DNA of 64,000 nucleotides from contig NZ_CP034235.1 of the NCBI RefSeq assembly GCF_009728935.1, positions 5,184,001 to 5,248,000 on the forward strand, in the 5' to 3' direction. The notes beneath the pieces were generated by a model that saw only the letters and a list, made by a program, of their open reading frames with translations, did not search any database and was not told the DNA's origin. Within the stretch, counting starts at the first letter, position 1. Each line of letters opens with the position of its first letter. Both the position numbers and the translations under genes were made by a program. Source of the stretch: Paenibacillus psychroresistens. Lineage in GTDB: Bacteria; Bacillota; Bacilli; Paenibacillales; NBRC-103111. Shown here in pieces: positions 25,733-34,232 of this stretch.

Positions 25733-27480
25733 TTGTTATCACCCCCTTTAAGCCGTTTTATCCAAATCACCTGATAAGGCTCTAAATTGATCTGTAAGGA
25801 ATCCTTTATTTGTATAGATAGGCTAGAAATCAAATCCACTACAGTTTCCCCGTCCATCCATGCTAACTTCAATTCAGAGAAGGGCAAGTTTAACGTGTCG
25901 TTTGTTACGTTCACAATTACAAGTACCTCGTCGGCTTCAGACGACTTACGTACCAAGGTGAACAGTCGATCGTCGCATTTAAGGACATGCTGAGCTGCAT
26001 TGGGATGAAAGCAAGGCTCACTGGTCCGAATCTCAATTAACTTTTTAAGTGAAAGAAACACTTGTCTTCGGAGAGAACCTTCAGTTTCCAATTCCAATTG
26101 CAGCAAATCATATTGTAATTGCTCTCGATTTATAGATCGGTTACGCCCGGTAACCTTCACACCCTCCAGATCGTTCTGAGATCCGAATAAGCTGTGGATA
26201 TAGATCGCAGGCATTCCCATAAAAGACAAGAGGATAGCATGGGCAGCGCTAAAACGCTTAACCTTCAGTTGAATGGAATCCTCTGGATGAGAAAGAGCGT
26301 TTAAGTAATTAATATTTAACTCATAAGGACTCTCTGTTCCGTCACCGTTGGCCTTATAAGAGACAAATCCACCGTGTTCCTTCACTTTGTCAGCCATGAT
26401 ATTTACTTCTTCTTTAGTCAAGATTCCTTCCACTGGGCGAACACCAATTCCATCGTGTGAAGCAATGAAATTGAAGAATGCTGTCTCATTCGTGGTTGGC
26501 TCAAGCGACATGGCCCATTCTTGCAGTTTGCTGCTATTGCCTGTATGAAGAGTATGCAAGGTGAGTGGAGGCAACGGGAATTGATAGACCATATGAGCTT
26601 CGTTTGAGCCGTTTCCAAAATAGCTGATATTATCACGATGAGGCACATTCGTCTCCGTTATGATCACGGTATCTTGAGCGGCAATCTCTAATACATCACG
26701 TATAACTTGTACTAGCGCATGAGTCTCTTCAAGGTGCATACAAGTCGTCCCAAGCTTTTTCCACATAAATCCGATAGCATCTAAACGAATGTAACGAGCT
26801 CCTCTTGCTGTATACATCAGTAGGATCTCTAGTATTTCAAGAAATACCTTCTCGTTGGCATAATTCAAATCAATTTGATCCGCGCTAAATGTGGTCCAGA
26901 TACTCTTTTCTCCCGAAGATGTATTGAACTTGGTCAGCAAAGGCAAAGCGCGCGGACGTGTAACACTGCTGTAATCGGCGAGAGGGTCTGCTTCAATAAA
27001 ATAATCAACAAACTCCGCATTTCCCGACAAATATTCTTGAAACCAGCGGCTGTGCTGGGATATGTGGTTGATTACTTCGTCAAACATCAAGTCAAAGTGA
27101 TACGAAAGTTCGGTCACGTCATCCCAATTTCCCAAGTCAGGGTTAACCTCACGATAATCGATGACCGAAAAGCCATCATCTGATGAATAGGGGTAAAAGG
27201 GCAGTATATGCACAGCAGATAATAAATCCTTGCAATTGAGCAACAAAAACCTACTAAGTGTCTGAAAGGGTGCCTCATTTCCACTGCGAATCGTATCGCC
27301 GTAGGTAATAAGCATAACGTCCTTTTCTGAAACCCAGCGTTTTTCTTTCGCTTGGCTTTGTTCGGAAAAACGAGTGAGCATTCGATTGATATGTTGAAGG
27401 ATAACGTGGGCCTTTTCATTGCCATATATGAAATCAAGTTTAGATAGAAGTGCATTGGTCCGGGCCATATTCATAAGCAA
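25729..27480 (-). CDS. GH13_18-type phosphorylase (glucosylglycerate/sucrose phosphorylase-like)
   Basis: A 583-aa GH13 enzyme without signal peptide. The nucleophile is in YIRLDAIGF, the acid/base Glu in IITETNVPH and the stabilising Asp in IASHDGIGV. ILPFYPYSSDDGFSVIDYREVNP near the N-terminus is the subfamily 18 hallmark seen in sucrose, glucosylglycerate and related phosphorylases. Such enzymes split the glycoside with phosphate to give glucose 1-phosphate. The glycerate kinase remnant immediately downstream favours glucosylglycerate as substrate. The start is TTG with AGGTGG 6 nt upstream; ATG 27474 is an alternative. It is the first gene of the operon, with a cre-like site in front. Confidence 0.82.
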   Translation of the reverse strand: MLMNMARTNALLSKLDFIYGNEKAHVILQHINRMLTRFSEQSQAKEKRWVSEKDVMLITYGDTIRSGNEAPFQTLSRFLLLNCKDLLSAVHILPFYPYSSDDGFSVIDYREVNPDLGNWDDVTELSYHFDLMFDEVINHISQHSRWFQEYLSGNAEFVDYFIEADPLADYSSVTRPRALPLLTKFNTSSGEKSIWTTFSADQIDLNYANEKVFLEILEILLMYTARGARYIRLDAIGFMWKKLGTTCMHLEETHALVQVIRDVLEIAAQDTVIITETNVPHRDNISYFGNGSNEAHMVYQFPLPPLTLHTLHTGNSSKLQEWAMSLEPTTNETAFFNFIASHDGIGVRPVEGILTKEEVNIMADKVKEHGGFVSYKANGDGTESPYELNINYLNALSHPEDSIQLKVKRFSAAHAILLSFMGMPAIYIHSLFGSQNDLEGVKVTGRNRSINREQLQYDLLQLELETEGSLRRQVFLSLKKLIEIRTSEPCFHPNAAQHVLKCDDRLFTLVRKSSEADEVLVIVNVTNDTLNLPFSELKLAWMDGETVVDLISSLSIQIKDSLQINLEPYQVIWIKRLKGGDNK

Positions 27481-27525
27481 TCAAAACCACCTTTACTTTC
27501 TGATATGCTTAATCGTAACCCGTTT

Positions 27526-27539
27526 TGAAAACGCATACC
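27526..27539 (+). promoter_or_regulatory. Candidate cre (CcpA) site upstream of GH13 gene
   Basis: TGAAAACGCATACC agrees with TGWAANCGNTNWCA at 12 of 14 positions and lies about 45-60 nt before the phosphorylase start, where catabolite repression would act. Confidence 0.45.
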
Positions 27540-27585
27540 ATGGTACAAGCACCAAACCCATACCTCGTTAATCTATATTTTTTTG

Positions 27586-28767
27586 TTACTCATACCGAAT
27601 TGGCGATTCATTATTTTTCGGAATAAAATATAGAGCTAGGTACAGCAATACTGCCTCCTCGAATACCCTCGGGTCATATCCGGTTAAGTCCTTGATTTTG
27701 ATGAGCCGGTATTGGAGCGTGTTTTTATGGATAAAAAGCTGTTCTGCCGTTTTATTGATGGATTGATTGCAGGCAAAGAACACCCTTAACATTTCGATGA
27801 CTTCTTTCGAGTCGGGGAAAGCTTCCAAATTCAAAGTTCTCTGAACAAAGTTCCCGCTTCTTTCCTTTGGAACGTTATCCAACAGAAGCTCCAAATGGAG
27901 CTCGTCATAATATACAATATTCAATTGTTCGACTGGACTAGCATACGATTGAGCTTTTTCCGATTCCATATAGGAGATCGGCACTCCTCGGATGGAATCA
28001 TAATAGCCCCCGATCCCCACCGCAATGGTGAAATGGTCGGATTGAGGTATTTGCCTATGGATATATTGAATTTTATGAGAGATGAATTCTTTTCTTTTTT
28101 CTTCATTGGAGCCCTGGCATGTAATGAGTAAAGCAAATTTCATAAAACCAACAGGAATGATGAGATCTTGATTGTTAAACTTTACCGCTTCTTGCAAATA
28201 ACCTTTGTAAAGATTTTGCTCCCGTTGGAGATCAAATGATGTTCTGTCTTGTTGGACAGGGTTATCGTAATGAATAAGAAGGGTTATCACTACACGGGGC
28301 AAATTCACATTGAGACCGTTCATCCATCCCCTTGATGAGAACACCTTATCTTCCTTCCATCTTCCCTCCAGCCAGTCGCGAATAAAAACCTCCCTGGATT
28401 GATCAACGATTTCGTTTCGCTCATCAATGAGCTGTTCCTTGATTAATATTTCGGTCATTTTGCGGATAATCTCCGCCATCTTTAATACTTCCGGCTCAAT
28501 TGCCGTTATGCCGATCACAGCGATGACCCTGTTCTCAAAGTAAACTGGCAAATTGATGCCTGCTTTCGATCCTAGATATTGATTCTCTTGAACTACTAGC
28601 TTTTTTTTCGTTTTGAGTACAATCAGAGCGCCTTCGTCAATTAATCCGATTCGCGAAGGGTCCGTGCTCGCAATTATAATGCCTTCTTCATTCATGAAAT
28701 TGATATTTCGGTCAATAATTTTTGAGAGCTCTTTCACGATATATTGCGACTTTTTACCCGAGATCAT
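27586..28767 (-). CDS. CdaR/PucR-type transcriptional regulator
   Basis: 393 aa. The N-terminal sugar-diacid-recognition domain (about 1-135: IISGKKSQYIVKELS-like opening, DEGALIVLKTKKKLVVQENQYLGSKAGINLPVYF) is followed by a GGDEF-like region and a C-terminal PucR HTH (IEMLRVFFACNQSINKTAEQLFIHKNTLQYRLIKIKDLTG). The start chosen is ATG 28767, with GGGAG 8 nt upstream, inside the 3' end of the ROK gene (14-nt overlap). Upstream ATG 28776 abuts the ribosome binding site. CdaR-type activators in other bacteria control glycerate and hexarate genes, so this is the likely sensor of glycerate for the operon downstream. Confidence 0.85.
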   Translation of the reverse strand: MISGKKSQYIVKELSKIIDRNINFMNEEGIIIASTDPSRIGLIDEGALIVLKTKKKLVVQENQYLGSKAGINLPVYFENRVIAVIGITAIEPEVLKMAEIIRKMTEILIKEQLIDERNEIVDQSREVFIRDWLEGRWKEDKVFSSRGWMNGLNVNLPRVVITLLIHYDNPVQQDRTSFDLQREQNLYKGYLQEAVKFNNQDLIIPVGFMKFALLITCQGSNEEKRKEFISHKIQYIHRQIPQSDHFTIAVGIGGYYDSIRGVPISYMESEKAQSYASPVEQLNIVYYDELHLELLLDNVPKERSGNFVQRTLNLEAFPDSKEVIEMLRVFFACNQSINKTAEQLFIHKNTLQYRLIKIKDLTGYDPRVFEEAVLLYLALYFIPKNNESPIRYE

Positions 28768-29716
28768 TGGCTTCATCTCCCAGATCCTCTTGCAGCGTAT
28801 GATATATACCCAGGAGTGTATTTCGCAACGTGTCTGTGCTAATGACCACGGAGGCTTGAACTCCCCTATGAAGCAGCTCACGGCATAAGCTTGGAACGAA
28901 TAACTCTCCACTCTTGGATATCTGTCCTCCAAGCACAACGATATCGGGGTTGAATATCTTAAGCGCTGCCGCGAGTGCTTCAGCTATACACCTGCCAAAC
29001 GAATCGAACAGCATGTTCAAAGCTTCATCTCCACGTATAGCGCCTTCAGCAAGCTGTTTAACGTCCCGGCCTAGCAGATCTATTCCCATCTCACGAGCAA
29101 GCAGAAGCAGCCCACGCCGAGAGATGTAATCGTCTACTATGCTGGAGCGGTAAGGCAGTGGATACACCCACCCATTGTCTGGGACGTCATCTCGATGCTT
29201 AATCAAGCGACCAGCCTCAATAAAGCTTGATCCGATCCCCGTACCAAGCGTAAGACAAACGACCCTTCGATAAGCTGCGGCTTGTCCATAGTGCGCTTCC
29301 CCTATCGCGAATAGTGCAGCATCATTCGCAAATCGCGGCATGAAATCCGACTTGAGCCTAGAGGCTAAAGAGCTATTTGATCGCATCGCCTCCAACAATT
29401 GGTCGCCGAAACGCTTGCCAAACAAGGACTCAAATTTATTCAAGCCTTGAATGTAGCTGATCCCCTGCTCATAATCAAACGGTCCAGGAAAGGCGTATCC
29501 TATACCAGCAATCCGTTCTAAGCCATTGGGATCTGCTTGCTGCAATAAATCGTTAGTGATTTTAACAAAATGATCTACAATCTCCGCAGCTGATCCATTC
29601 GCTTTTGACTCATAATGTGAGAGGGTGTGCTCTAAGATCCGCCCTGAGACATCGATCACTCCTGCTTTAATTGACGTTCCTCCCACATCGAAAGCCAAGT
29701 AAATCCCTTTATTCAT
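28754..29716 (-). CDS. ROK-family sugar kinase
   Basis: A 320-aa ROK kinase without an HTH domain. The ATP phosphate loop is DVGGTSIKAG (residues about 10-19), the catalytic Asp lies in PRFANDAALFAIGEAHYG, and LTLGTGIGSSFI is the second phosphate motif. The usual zinc motif CxCGxxGC is absent, which sets it apart from classical glucokinases. It phosphorylates a hexose, perhaps mannose or glucose released from the glycoside. GGAGGG precedes the ATG. It is followed by the CdaR-type gene (overlapping) and preceded by the isomerase gene, 34 nt away. Confidence 0.88.
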   Translation of the reverse strand: MNKGIYLAFDVGGTSIKAGVIDVSGRILEHTLSHYESKANGSAAEIVDHFVKITNDLLQQADPNGLERIAGIGYAFPGPFDYEQGISYIQGLNKFESLFGKRFGDQLLEAMRSNSSLASRLKSDFMPRFANDAALFAIGEAHYGQAAAYRRVVCLTLGTGIGSSFIEAGRLIKHRDDVPDNGWVYPLPYRSSIVDDYISRRGLLLLAREMGIDLLGRDVKQLAEGAIRGDEALNMLFDSFGRCIAEALAAALKIFNPDIVVLGGQISKSGELFVPSLCRELLHRGVQASVVISTDTLRNTLLGIYHTLQEDLGDEANDLG

Positions 29717-29750
29717 AATCCTATCCCTCCGTTAGAGAAGCTGTTGTCCG

Positions 29751-31487
29751 TTAGCCTTTCACGAACGCCTTAATAATCGCAAGGGTCTGACCGGTACTCG
29801 TCCCACCCGGTCTTATGACATAACGCTCAATGGAAGCGGGGATGATAAAGGTTTCGGCATAATGAACAACGAACGGATCGAACATACCGTCTGGACTTTC
29901 CACGACAGCTTCATCACCCTCAACCAGGTTCAGCATCTGAACACTGCCGTTACCCACATGAAGTACAGGCTCGGAGAACCAAAAGCGACGCGTTTCAATA
30001 AATTCGTATTCGTGCAGACCTGTCCGTTCCTCACGCCAGCCGCCACCCTCGGTCACCTGCTCAACTTGACCGATTAATTCCTGTTCAACCCAAGCCGTCG
30101 TTCGATCCCATTGAATGACCTCAGCGCCATGCTTGATATGAACTGGACGCGGTTTGCCGTCTAGACCAAGTCGATCCCAATCCCACAGCTTAAAGGTAAA
30201 AATATAGGGGGTTGCACTAATCTCGAGAACCATACAACCGCTACCCGAAGAATGTATCGTACCTGCGGGAATTAAGAAGTGATCATGCTTCTTAGCCGAA
30301 AATACATTCACATATTTTGAAGTTGGGAACGGGCTGTCTCCCCGCTCAGCAATCCGCAAATCCTCCAGCATTTGTTCTGGAACTACACCCTCTTTAAGAC
30401 CTAAATACACTTCAGCGTCCGGCATAGCGTCCAGGATATAATAGCTCTCATCCTGTGTGTAAGACATACCGAATCGAGTTTGGATATAATCGGTCGTCGG
30501 ATGTACCTGTAGGCTTAGAGGCTGTCCGCCGATCGTATCGAGGAAGTCAAAACGAATGGGGAACTCAGCGCCAAACCGTGCATACACCCGCTCACCGAGC
30601 AGTGCCTTTGGTTGGAGGAATACGAGATTAATCGCTGGCATTTCCATCTGTATTGGACCGAAGTCCAAATACAAGCTGTTCTCCTCAGGCACACCATCGA
30701 AACCCCACGCGTAAGGATGCTCTTTAGGCGGGAGAGATAGCTTCTCCTGGAGCCAATTGCCACCCCAAACGCCAGGGTCAAAATAAGGTACGAGCCGGAA
30801 CGGCCGTCGCGTAATCTGCTCCATCCCATCCAGTATGGCCTCCCATGATACGAGCTTCGGATCATTCTGTTTGTTCGTATCCAGATAATAGTCGATTTGC
30901 TTAAACAACGACCGCTTCAGACGATCTGCCATGCGCCACTCGTAGAAATAGCCTCGCTTGTATTTACGAAGCATATCCTCATCTTCGTTATAAGCGAGCC
31001 AATTACCGAATTCCTTCGAGCGGTAGCGAAGCTGGATCTCCCAACGAGTCAAATCCGCGTACACGAGCATATCACCGGTATAAGCCAGCGAGGCACCGAA
31101 GCCGATGAGGATGACAATCCCCTCTGTCACCGCTTCCACTTGTTCTCTAAGCATTGCCAATTTCTGTAGATCATATAATTCCTCAATGTGAAGCGGGGAC
31201 ATGTAACCAAACACTCGATCATCCGTAAGAAAACGTTCTACCTTGTGATTCATCTCTACTGTGTTTAGCGCGGCAGCTTCCACATCAATAACAGTTAAAA
31301 GCTGAAGATAAGCTTTGAGACCCACTATTATTTCCTGTTGCCGAACAGCTGGATAACATTCAATGACGATAACTGTTTTACGATTATTTTTCATTTTCTT
31401 CTGCAAGACCTTTGCGATATCCGCATATCCCCGATACGCGTCCTGCTCCCGCCCCAGAATCTCTATGGATGGCTCTTTGTTATACAT
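29751..31487 (-). CDS. Class I mannose-6-phosphate isomerase with N-terminal extra domain
   Basis: 578 aa. The C-terminal about 350 residues are a type I phosphomannose isomerase, with LSLQVHPTTDYI (Zn-binding Q-x-H), the DESYYIL segment and FLIPAGTIHSSGSGCMVLEIS. The N-terminal about 210 residues are unrelated, with a P-loop-less nucleoside-kinase-like look (RKTVIVIECYPAVRQQEIIVGL, then IGFGASLAYTGDMLVYADLTRWEIQLRYR). Typical ManA is 315-400 aa, so this is a fusion. It converts mannose 6-phosphate to fructose 6-phosphate, and pairing with the ROK kinase suggests mannose entry. The role of the N-terminal domain is unknown. Confidence 0.85.
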   Translation of the reverse strand: MYNKEPSIEILGREQDAYRGYADIAKVLQKKMKNNRKTVIVIECYPAVRQQEIIVGLKAYLQLLTVIDVEAAALNTVEMNHKVERFLTDDRVFGYMSPLHIEELYDLQKLAMLREQVEAVTEGIVILIGFGASLAYTGDMLVYADLTRWEIQLRYRSKEFGNWLAYNEDEDMLRKYKRGYFYEWRMADRLKRSLFKQIDYYLDTNKQNDPKLVSWEAILDGMEQITRRPFRLVPYFDPGVWGGNWLQEKLSLPPKEHPYAWGFDGVPEENSLYLDFGPIQMEMPAINLVFLQPKALLGERVYARFGAEFPIRFDFLDTIGGQPLSLQVHPTTDYIQTRFGMSYTQDESYYILDAMPDAEVYLGLKEGVVPEQMLEDLRIAERGDSPFPTSKYVNVFSAKKHDHFLIPAGTIHSSGSGCMVLEISATPYIFTFKLWDWDRLGLDGKPRPVHIKHGAEVIQWDRTTAWVEQELIGQVEQVTEGGGWREERTGLHEYEFIETRRFWFSEPVLHVGNGSVQMLNLVEGDEAVVESPDGMFDPFVVHYAETFIIPASIERYVIRPGGTSTGQTLAIIKAFVKG

Positions 31488-31514
31488 AGCTTTCCCACCA
31501 TTCTTTCACATTAT

Positions 31515-31552
31515 TTTTCACATTATAACATAAAATAACATAATCCAACATG
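31515..31552 (-). promoter_or_regulatory. AT-rich repeated operator candidate upstream of manA-like gene
   Basis: On the minus strand TATGTTATTT and TATGTTATAA occur in tandem at 10-bp spacing, followed by TGTG. Related CACATAACATAACATA is found upstream of the DeoR gene (32415-32430). Shared, helically phased repeats suggest binding by the adjacent DeoR regulator. Confidence 0.45.
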
Positions 31553-31562
31553 TCGAAGCATA

Positions 31563-31603
31563 AAAAAATCTCTCTGCACAGAATAATCGCAAAGAGATTT
31601 TTT
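31563..31603. terminator. Terminator between deoR-type gene and manA-like gene
   Basis: AAAAAATCTCT / AGAGATTTTTT, an 11-bp perfect stem with a 19-nt loop, sits 10 nt after the DeoR stop codon. Confidence 0.7.
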
Positions 31604-31612
31604 AAAAAACAT

Positions 31613-32377
31613 CTACACTATATGAAGTTCCACGCCAGCCTCGTCGCAAGCTTGGCGAATAGTCTCCGGAATCCCGCTATCCGTCACAAGCACCGACACT
31701 TCATTTAACTGAGCAACAGTGGCAAACGAACGGTTACCTATTTTGGAGGAATCGAGGAGCATCACAGTTCTAGCCGCCGACCTGATCATAGCCTTCTTTA
31801 CCTGGGTATCCATCAGGTTCGGATCAGTGAACCCTGCTTCCACTGTGAAGCATAGAGCGGAAAGGAATGCTGTATTAGCGTGATACTGAGTAAAGAAGGA
31901 CTCTGCTACCGGACCTACGAATGTGCTGGAGGGCACCCGTAACACACCACCACAGCATAAAACCGTATGCCTTTCCGCCGCCACCCTCAGCTGCTGAAGC
32001 GCATCCAATCCATTTGTCATTAGTGTTAGCTGTGACTGTTTAAGATAAGCCGCCATTCTCAAGACTGTCGTTCCACCCTCCACAATAAGGACGTCACCGT
32101 CAGAGACGAACCGCTCTGCGGCATATGACGCCAGCTTCTCTTTCAAATCCGGGTTCCTCGCCTGTTTGTCCGGAAGTGCAGGCTCACCTAATAGCTTGTC
32201 AACATAGATAGCCCCGCCATGGGATCGTGCGACATGCCCTTGATGCTCCAAGAGTTCAAGGTCACGTCGAATGGTCATTTCCGAAACGCCGAATTGATCA
32301 CTGAGTACTTTGATTGAACCCCCACCGTGAAGAGCCAAATAATTTTGTAAAACCTGCCTTCTCTGGATTGGCAACAA
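31613..32377 (-). CDS. DeoR-family transcriptional regulator
   Basis: 254 aa from the chosen start. The N-terminal DeoR HTH (IKVLSDQFGVSEMTIRRDLELLEHQGHVARSHGGA) is followed by a sugar-phosphate-binding DeoRC domain with DVLIVEGGTTVLRMAAYL, TNGLD and the C-terminal VLVTDSGIPE. The open frame reaches ATG 32395, which has no ribosome binding site. TTG 32377 lies 7 nt after GAGGTG and starts near the usual LPIQRRQ N-terminus, so it is preferred. It probably represses the manA-ROK genes in response to a sugar phosphate. Confidence 0.85.
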   Translation of the reverse strand: MLPIQRRQVLQNYLALHGGGSIKVLSDQFGVSEMTIRRDLELLEHQGHVARSHGGAIYVDKLLGEPALPDKQARNPDLKEKLASYAAERFVSDGDVLIVEGGTTVLRMAAYLKQSQLTLMTNGLDALQQLRVAAERHTVLCCGGVLRVPSSTFVGPVAESFFTQYHANTAFLSALCFTVEAGFTDPNLMDTQVKKAMIRSAARTVMLLDSSKIGNRSFATVAQLNEVSVLVTDSGIPETIRQACDEAGVELHIV

Positions 32378-32414
32378 AATCGAACACCTCGTCATTTGAA
32401 TTGTGGATAATTAT

Positions 32415-32430
32415 CACATAACATAACATA
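32415..32430 (-). promoter_or_regulatory. Candidate DeoR autoregulatory operator
   Basis: CACATAACATAACATA, 38 nt upstream of the DeoR start codon, repeats the motif seen before the manA-like gene at 31515-31552. The rest of 32431-32667 shows nothing recognisable. Confidence 0.4.
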
Positions 32431-32667
32431 TCTTAGAAGTTTCGTAAAATGAAGAAGTGATCACTATGTGAAAACTAAATTTCATTCAGTTAATGGCTTC
32501 AATATCGCCCGGCCAATGGCCAATCATCGCTCCTCTGGTAAATATTTCCAACTGCATAAGCCCAGAACCAGGAATCCTTTATTAAAAAATCATGGATGAA
32601 AATCGCATTTTCCCCTTATTATTTTTGATTAATTCTTTCCATGCTAACCTGCCAGTTACTTCAATAG

Positions 32668-32699
32668 AAAAAGGAGCCGCTACTGCATAGCAACTCCTC
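32668..32699 (-). terminator. Terminator after VOC gene
   Basis: GGAG..GCTA / TAGC..CTCC stem with T5 on the minus strand, 15 nt after the stop codon. Confidence 0.7.
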
Positions 32700-32714
32700 C
32701 ATTATCGTACCCGT

Positions 32715-33116
32715 TTAACGCTGGTTTGGATTAAGATCTTCAATCGCCCAAAAGCGATTTCCATTAGGATCAAAAAACATCATCATGTCATCGCCACCGC
32801 CGCCACGCTCAATTTCTCGAACTTGTACACCACTTACAATCAACTCGTCACGTAATCTTTTTATATCTGTGGTAAAAAACTGAATTGAAAAATGGGGGTG
32901 CGATTTATAATCACCCACATACCAAATGCTTGATTCGTCCTCTTCAGGCTTAAATATTCCAATTTTTTGTCCCGATGGTAGTTTTAATTGTGCGATTCCC
33001 ATTTTCCAGACAAGCTCGCAACCCAATACATTAACATACCAGTCAATTGATCCTTCAACATCGTCAACAGGGATTCCTAAATGAACTTCACTAGCTTTAA
33101 CATACTCCATTCTCAT
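32715..33116 (-). CDS. VOC-family (glyoxalase/bleomycin-resistance fold) protein
   Basis: 133 aa with two beta-alpha-beta-beta-beta halves. The first contains HLGIPVDDVEGSIDWYVNVLGCELVW and the second HPHFSIQFFTTDIKRLRDEL and FFDPNGNRFWAIE, the usual metal-binding His/Glu positions. Members are glyoxalases, extradiol dioxygenases, fosfomycin or bleomycin resistance proteins, and the function here is not predictable. The start ATG 33116 lies 5 nt after GGTGG; a GTG at 33125 is in frame but inside that site. Confidence 0.85.
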   Translation of the reverse strand: MRMEYVKASEVHLGIPVDDVEGSIDWYVNVLGCELVWKMGIAQLKLPSGQKIGIFKPEEDESSIWYVGDYKSHPHFSIQFFTTDIKRLRDELIVSGVQVREIERGGGGDDMMMFFDPNGNRFWAIEDLNPNQR

Positions 33117-33278
33117 AAACACCACCCAACAATAATTTACAATCCAGATAATAATAGCATATACTCCCTTGCAAATCTGGAAAATACTGAGGAGTGTATA
33201 TGATCTTTTTCAGAATATCATTTGCTCCAATGTCTAGGATGATAATGTCATCTCACATTTGATGTCTTGATTATACAG

Positions 33279-33316
33279 AAAAAAACACAGTCCTCTCAAT
33301 TTTGAGGAACTGTGCC
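33279..33316 (-). terminator. Terminator after YjgB-like lipoprotein gene
   Basis: CACAGTCCTC / GAGGAACTGTG stem followed by T7 on the minus strand. Confidence 0.75.
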
Positions 33317-33329
33317 TTTTATTTACTGT

Positions 33330-34004
33330 TTATCCAGCCATGTTATTAATCGTGTCTTGAGGTGAATATACGGAGATATGATCAACCTTACCTGTTGATT
33401 TAGGAATAATAAATTTGAGCTGGTATTGATCGTTGACCTTGTAAATATAAATGGTATCATCACCGTTAACAGTCGTATTGTTCGGCTTTCCTAACGCATT
33501 TTCAATTTGTTTAAGCGTTAGCTTCTGCAAATTAGCGGCATTTGAACGAACATCGAATATTTTCATCCCTTTGTTAAAGCCGATCACAACATTTCTCTTA
33601 CTGTAGGTTGCATAAATTCCTTTGCCTGCTCCCTCTGTCTTGTCTGCCTTCCCCCAAGCTTCCTCAACTTCATCAAATAATCCAATATGCGCAGCAAATT
33701 TAACATCCGGAATTAAACCCTTTTTAGCTAGTTCGAATAAAGCCTTAATTTGTTTGTTTGCAGCATCTGTCGCTGTTGCTGGTGCAGGAGTCGCTACTAT
33801 TGGTTTTGGTGCAATAGTTGGATTTGAGGTCGGTATGCTTGTAGGACTTGGCGATACACTAGCAATAGGTGTCGCTGTAGCAGTAGATACAGTTGTCGCA
33901 GTAGGTGCATTTGTTGCTGCGGGTGAGCTTGAACTACATGCTGTAAGCATCATAGTACTGCCAATTAATACAGAGCTTGCTATTATTTTGAAATGTGGTT
34001 TCAT
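33330..34004 (-). CDS. YjgB-like (DUF4309) lipoprotein
   Basis: 224 aa. Signal peptide with lipobox MLTA-C (Cys23), then a long Ala/Thr/Pro/Ser-rich tether (about 24-80), then a domain of about 140 residues beginning IKALFELAKKGLIPDVKFAAHIGLFDEVEEAWGKADK and ending VDHISVYSP, which matches the DUF4309/YjgB family. Its role is unknown. Being anchored outside the membrane on a disordered tether suggests an envelope function. GGAG lies 9 nt before the ATG. Confidence 0.82.
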   Translation of the reverse strand: MKPHFKIIASSVLIGSTMMLTACSSSSPAATNAPTATTVSTATATPIASVSPSPTSIPTSNPTIAPKPIVATPAPATATDAANKQIKALFELAKKGLIPDVKFAAHIGLFDEVEEAWGKADKTEGAGKGIYATYSKRNVVIGFNKGMKIFDVRSNAANLQKLTLKQIENALGKPNNTTVNGDDTIYIYKVNDQYQLKFIIPKSTGKVDHISVYSPQDTINNMAG

Positions 34005-34232
34005 GTTGTCATCTCCATAGTTGATTGAATTTTTCTCTTTCTACTCCCTCAGACGGCATACCTTTGAAAAAGGTTGCAATATCTTTTATTTATCCTATAT
34101 TTATTTATTCTAATGAAATATAATATAATTTCATAGTTAAAACCTGTCAACATGGAAATAAAGTAGACATCATCCGCAGAGGACTCCTACCAGTTCCAGA
34201 CCCATCATCCTTTTCGAAATAGCAGTTTGCAG

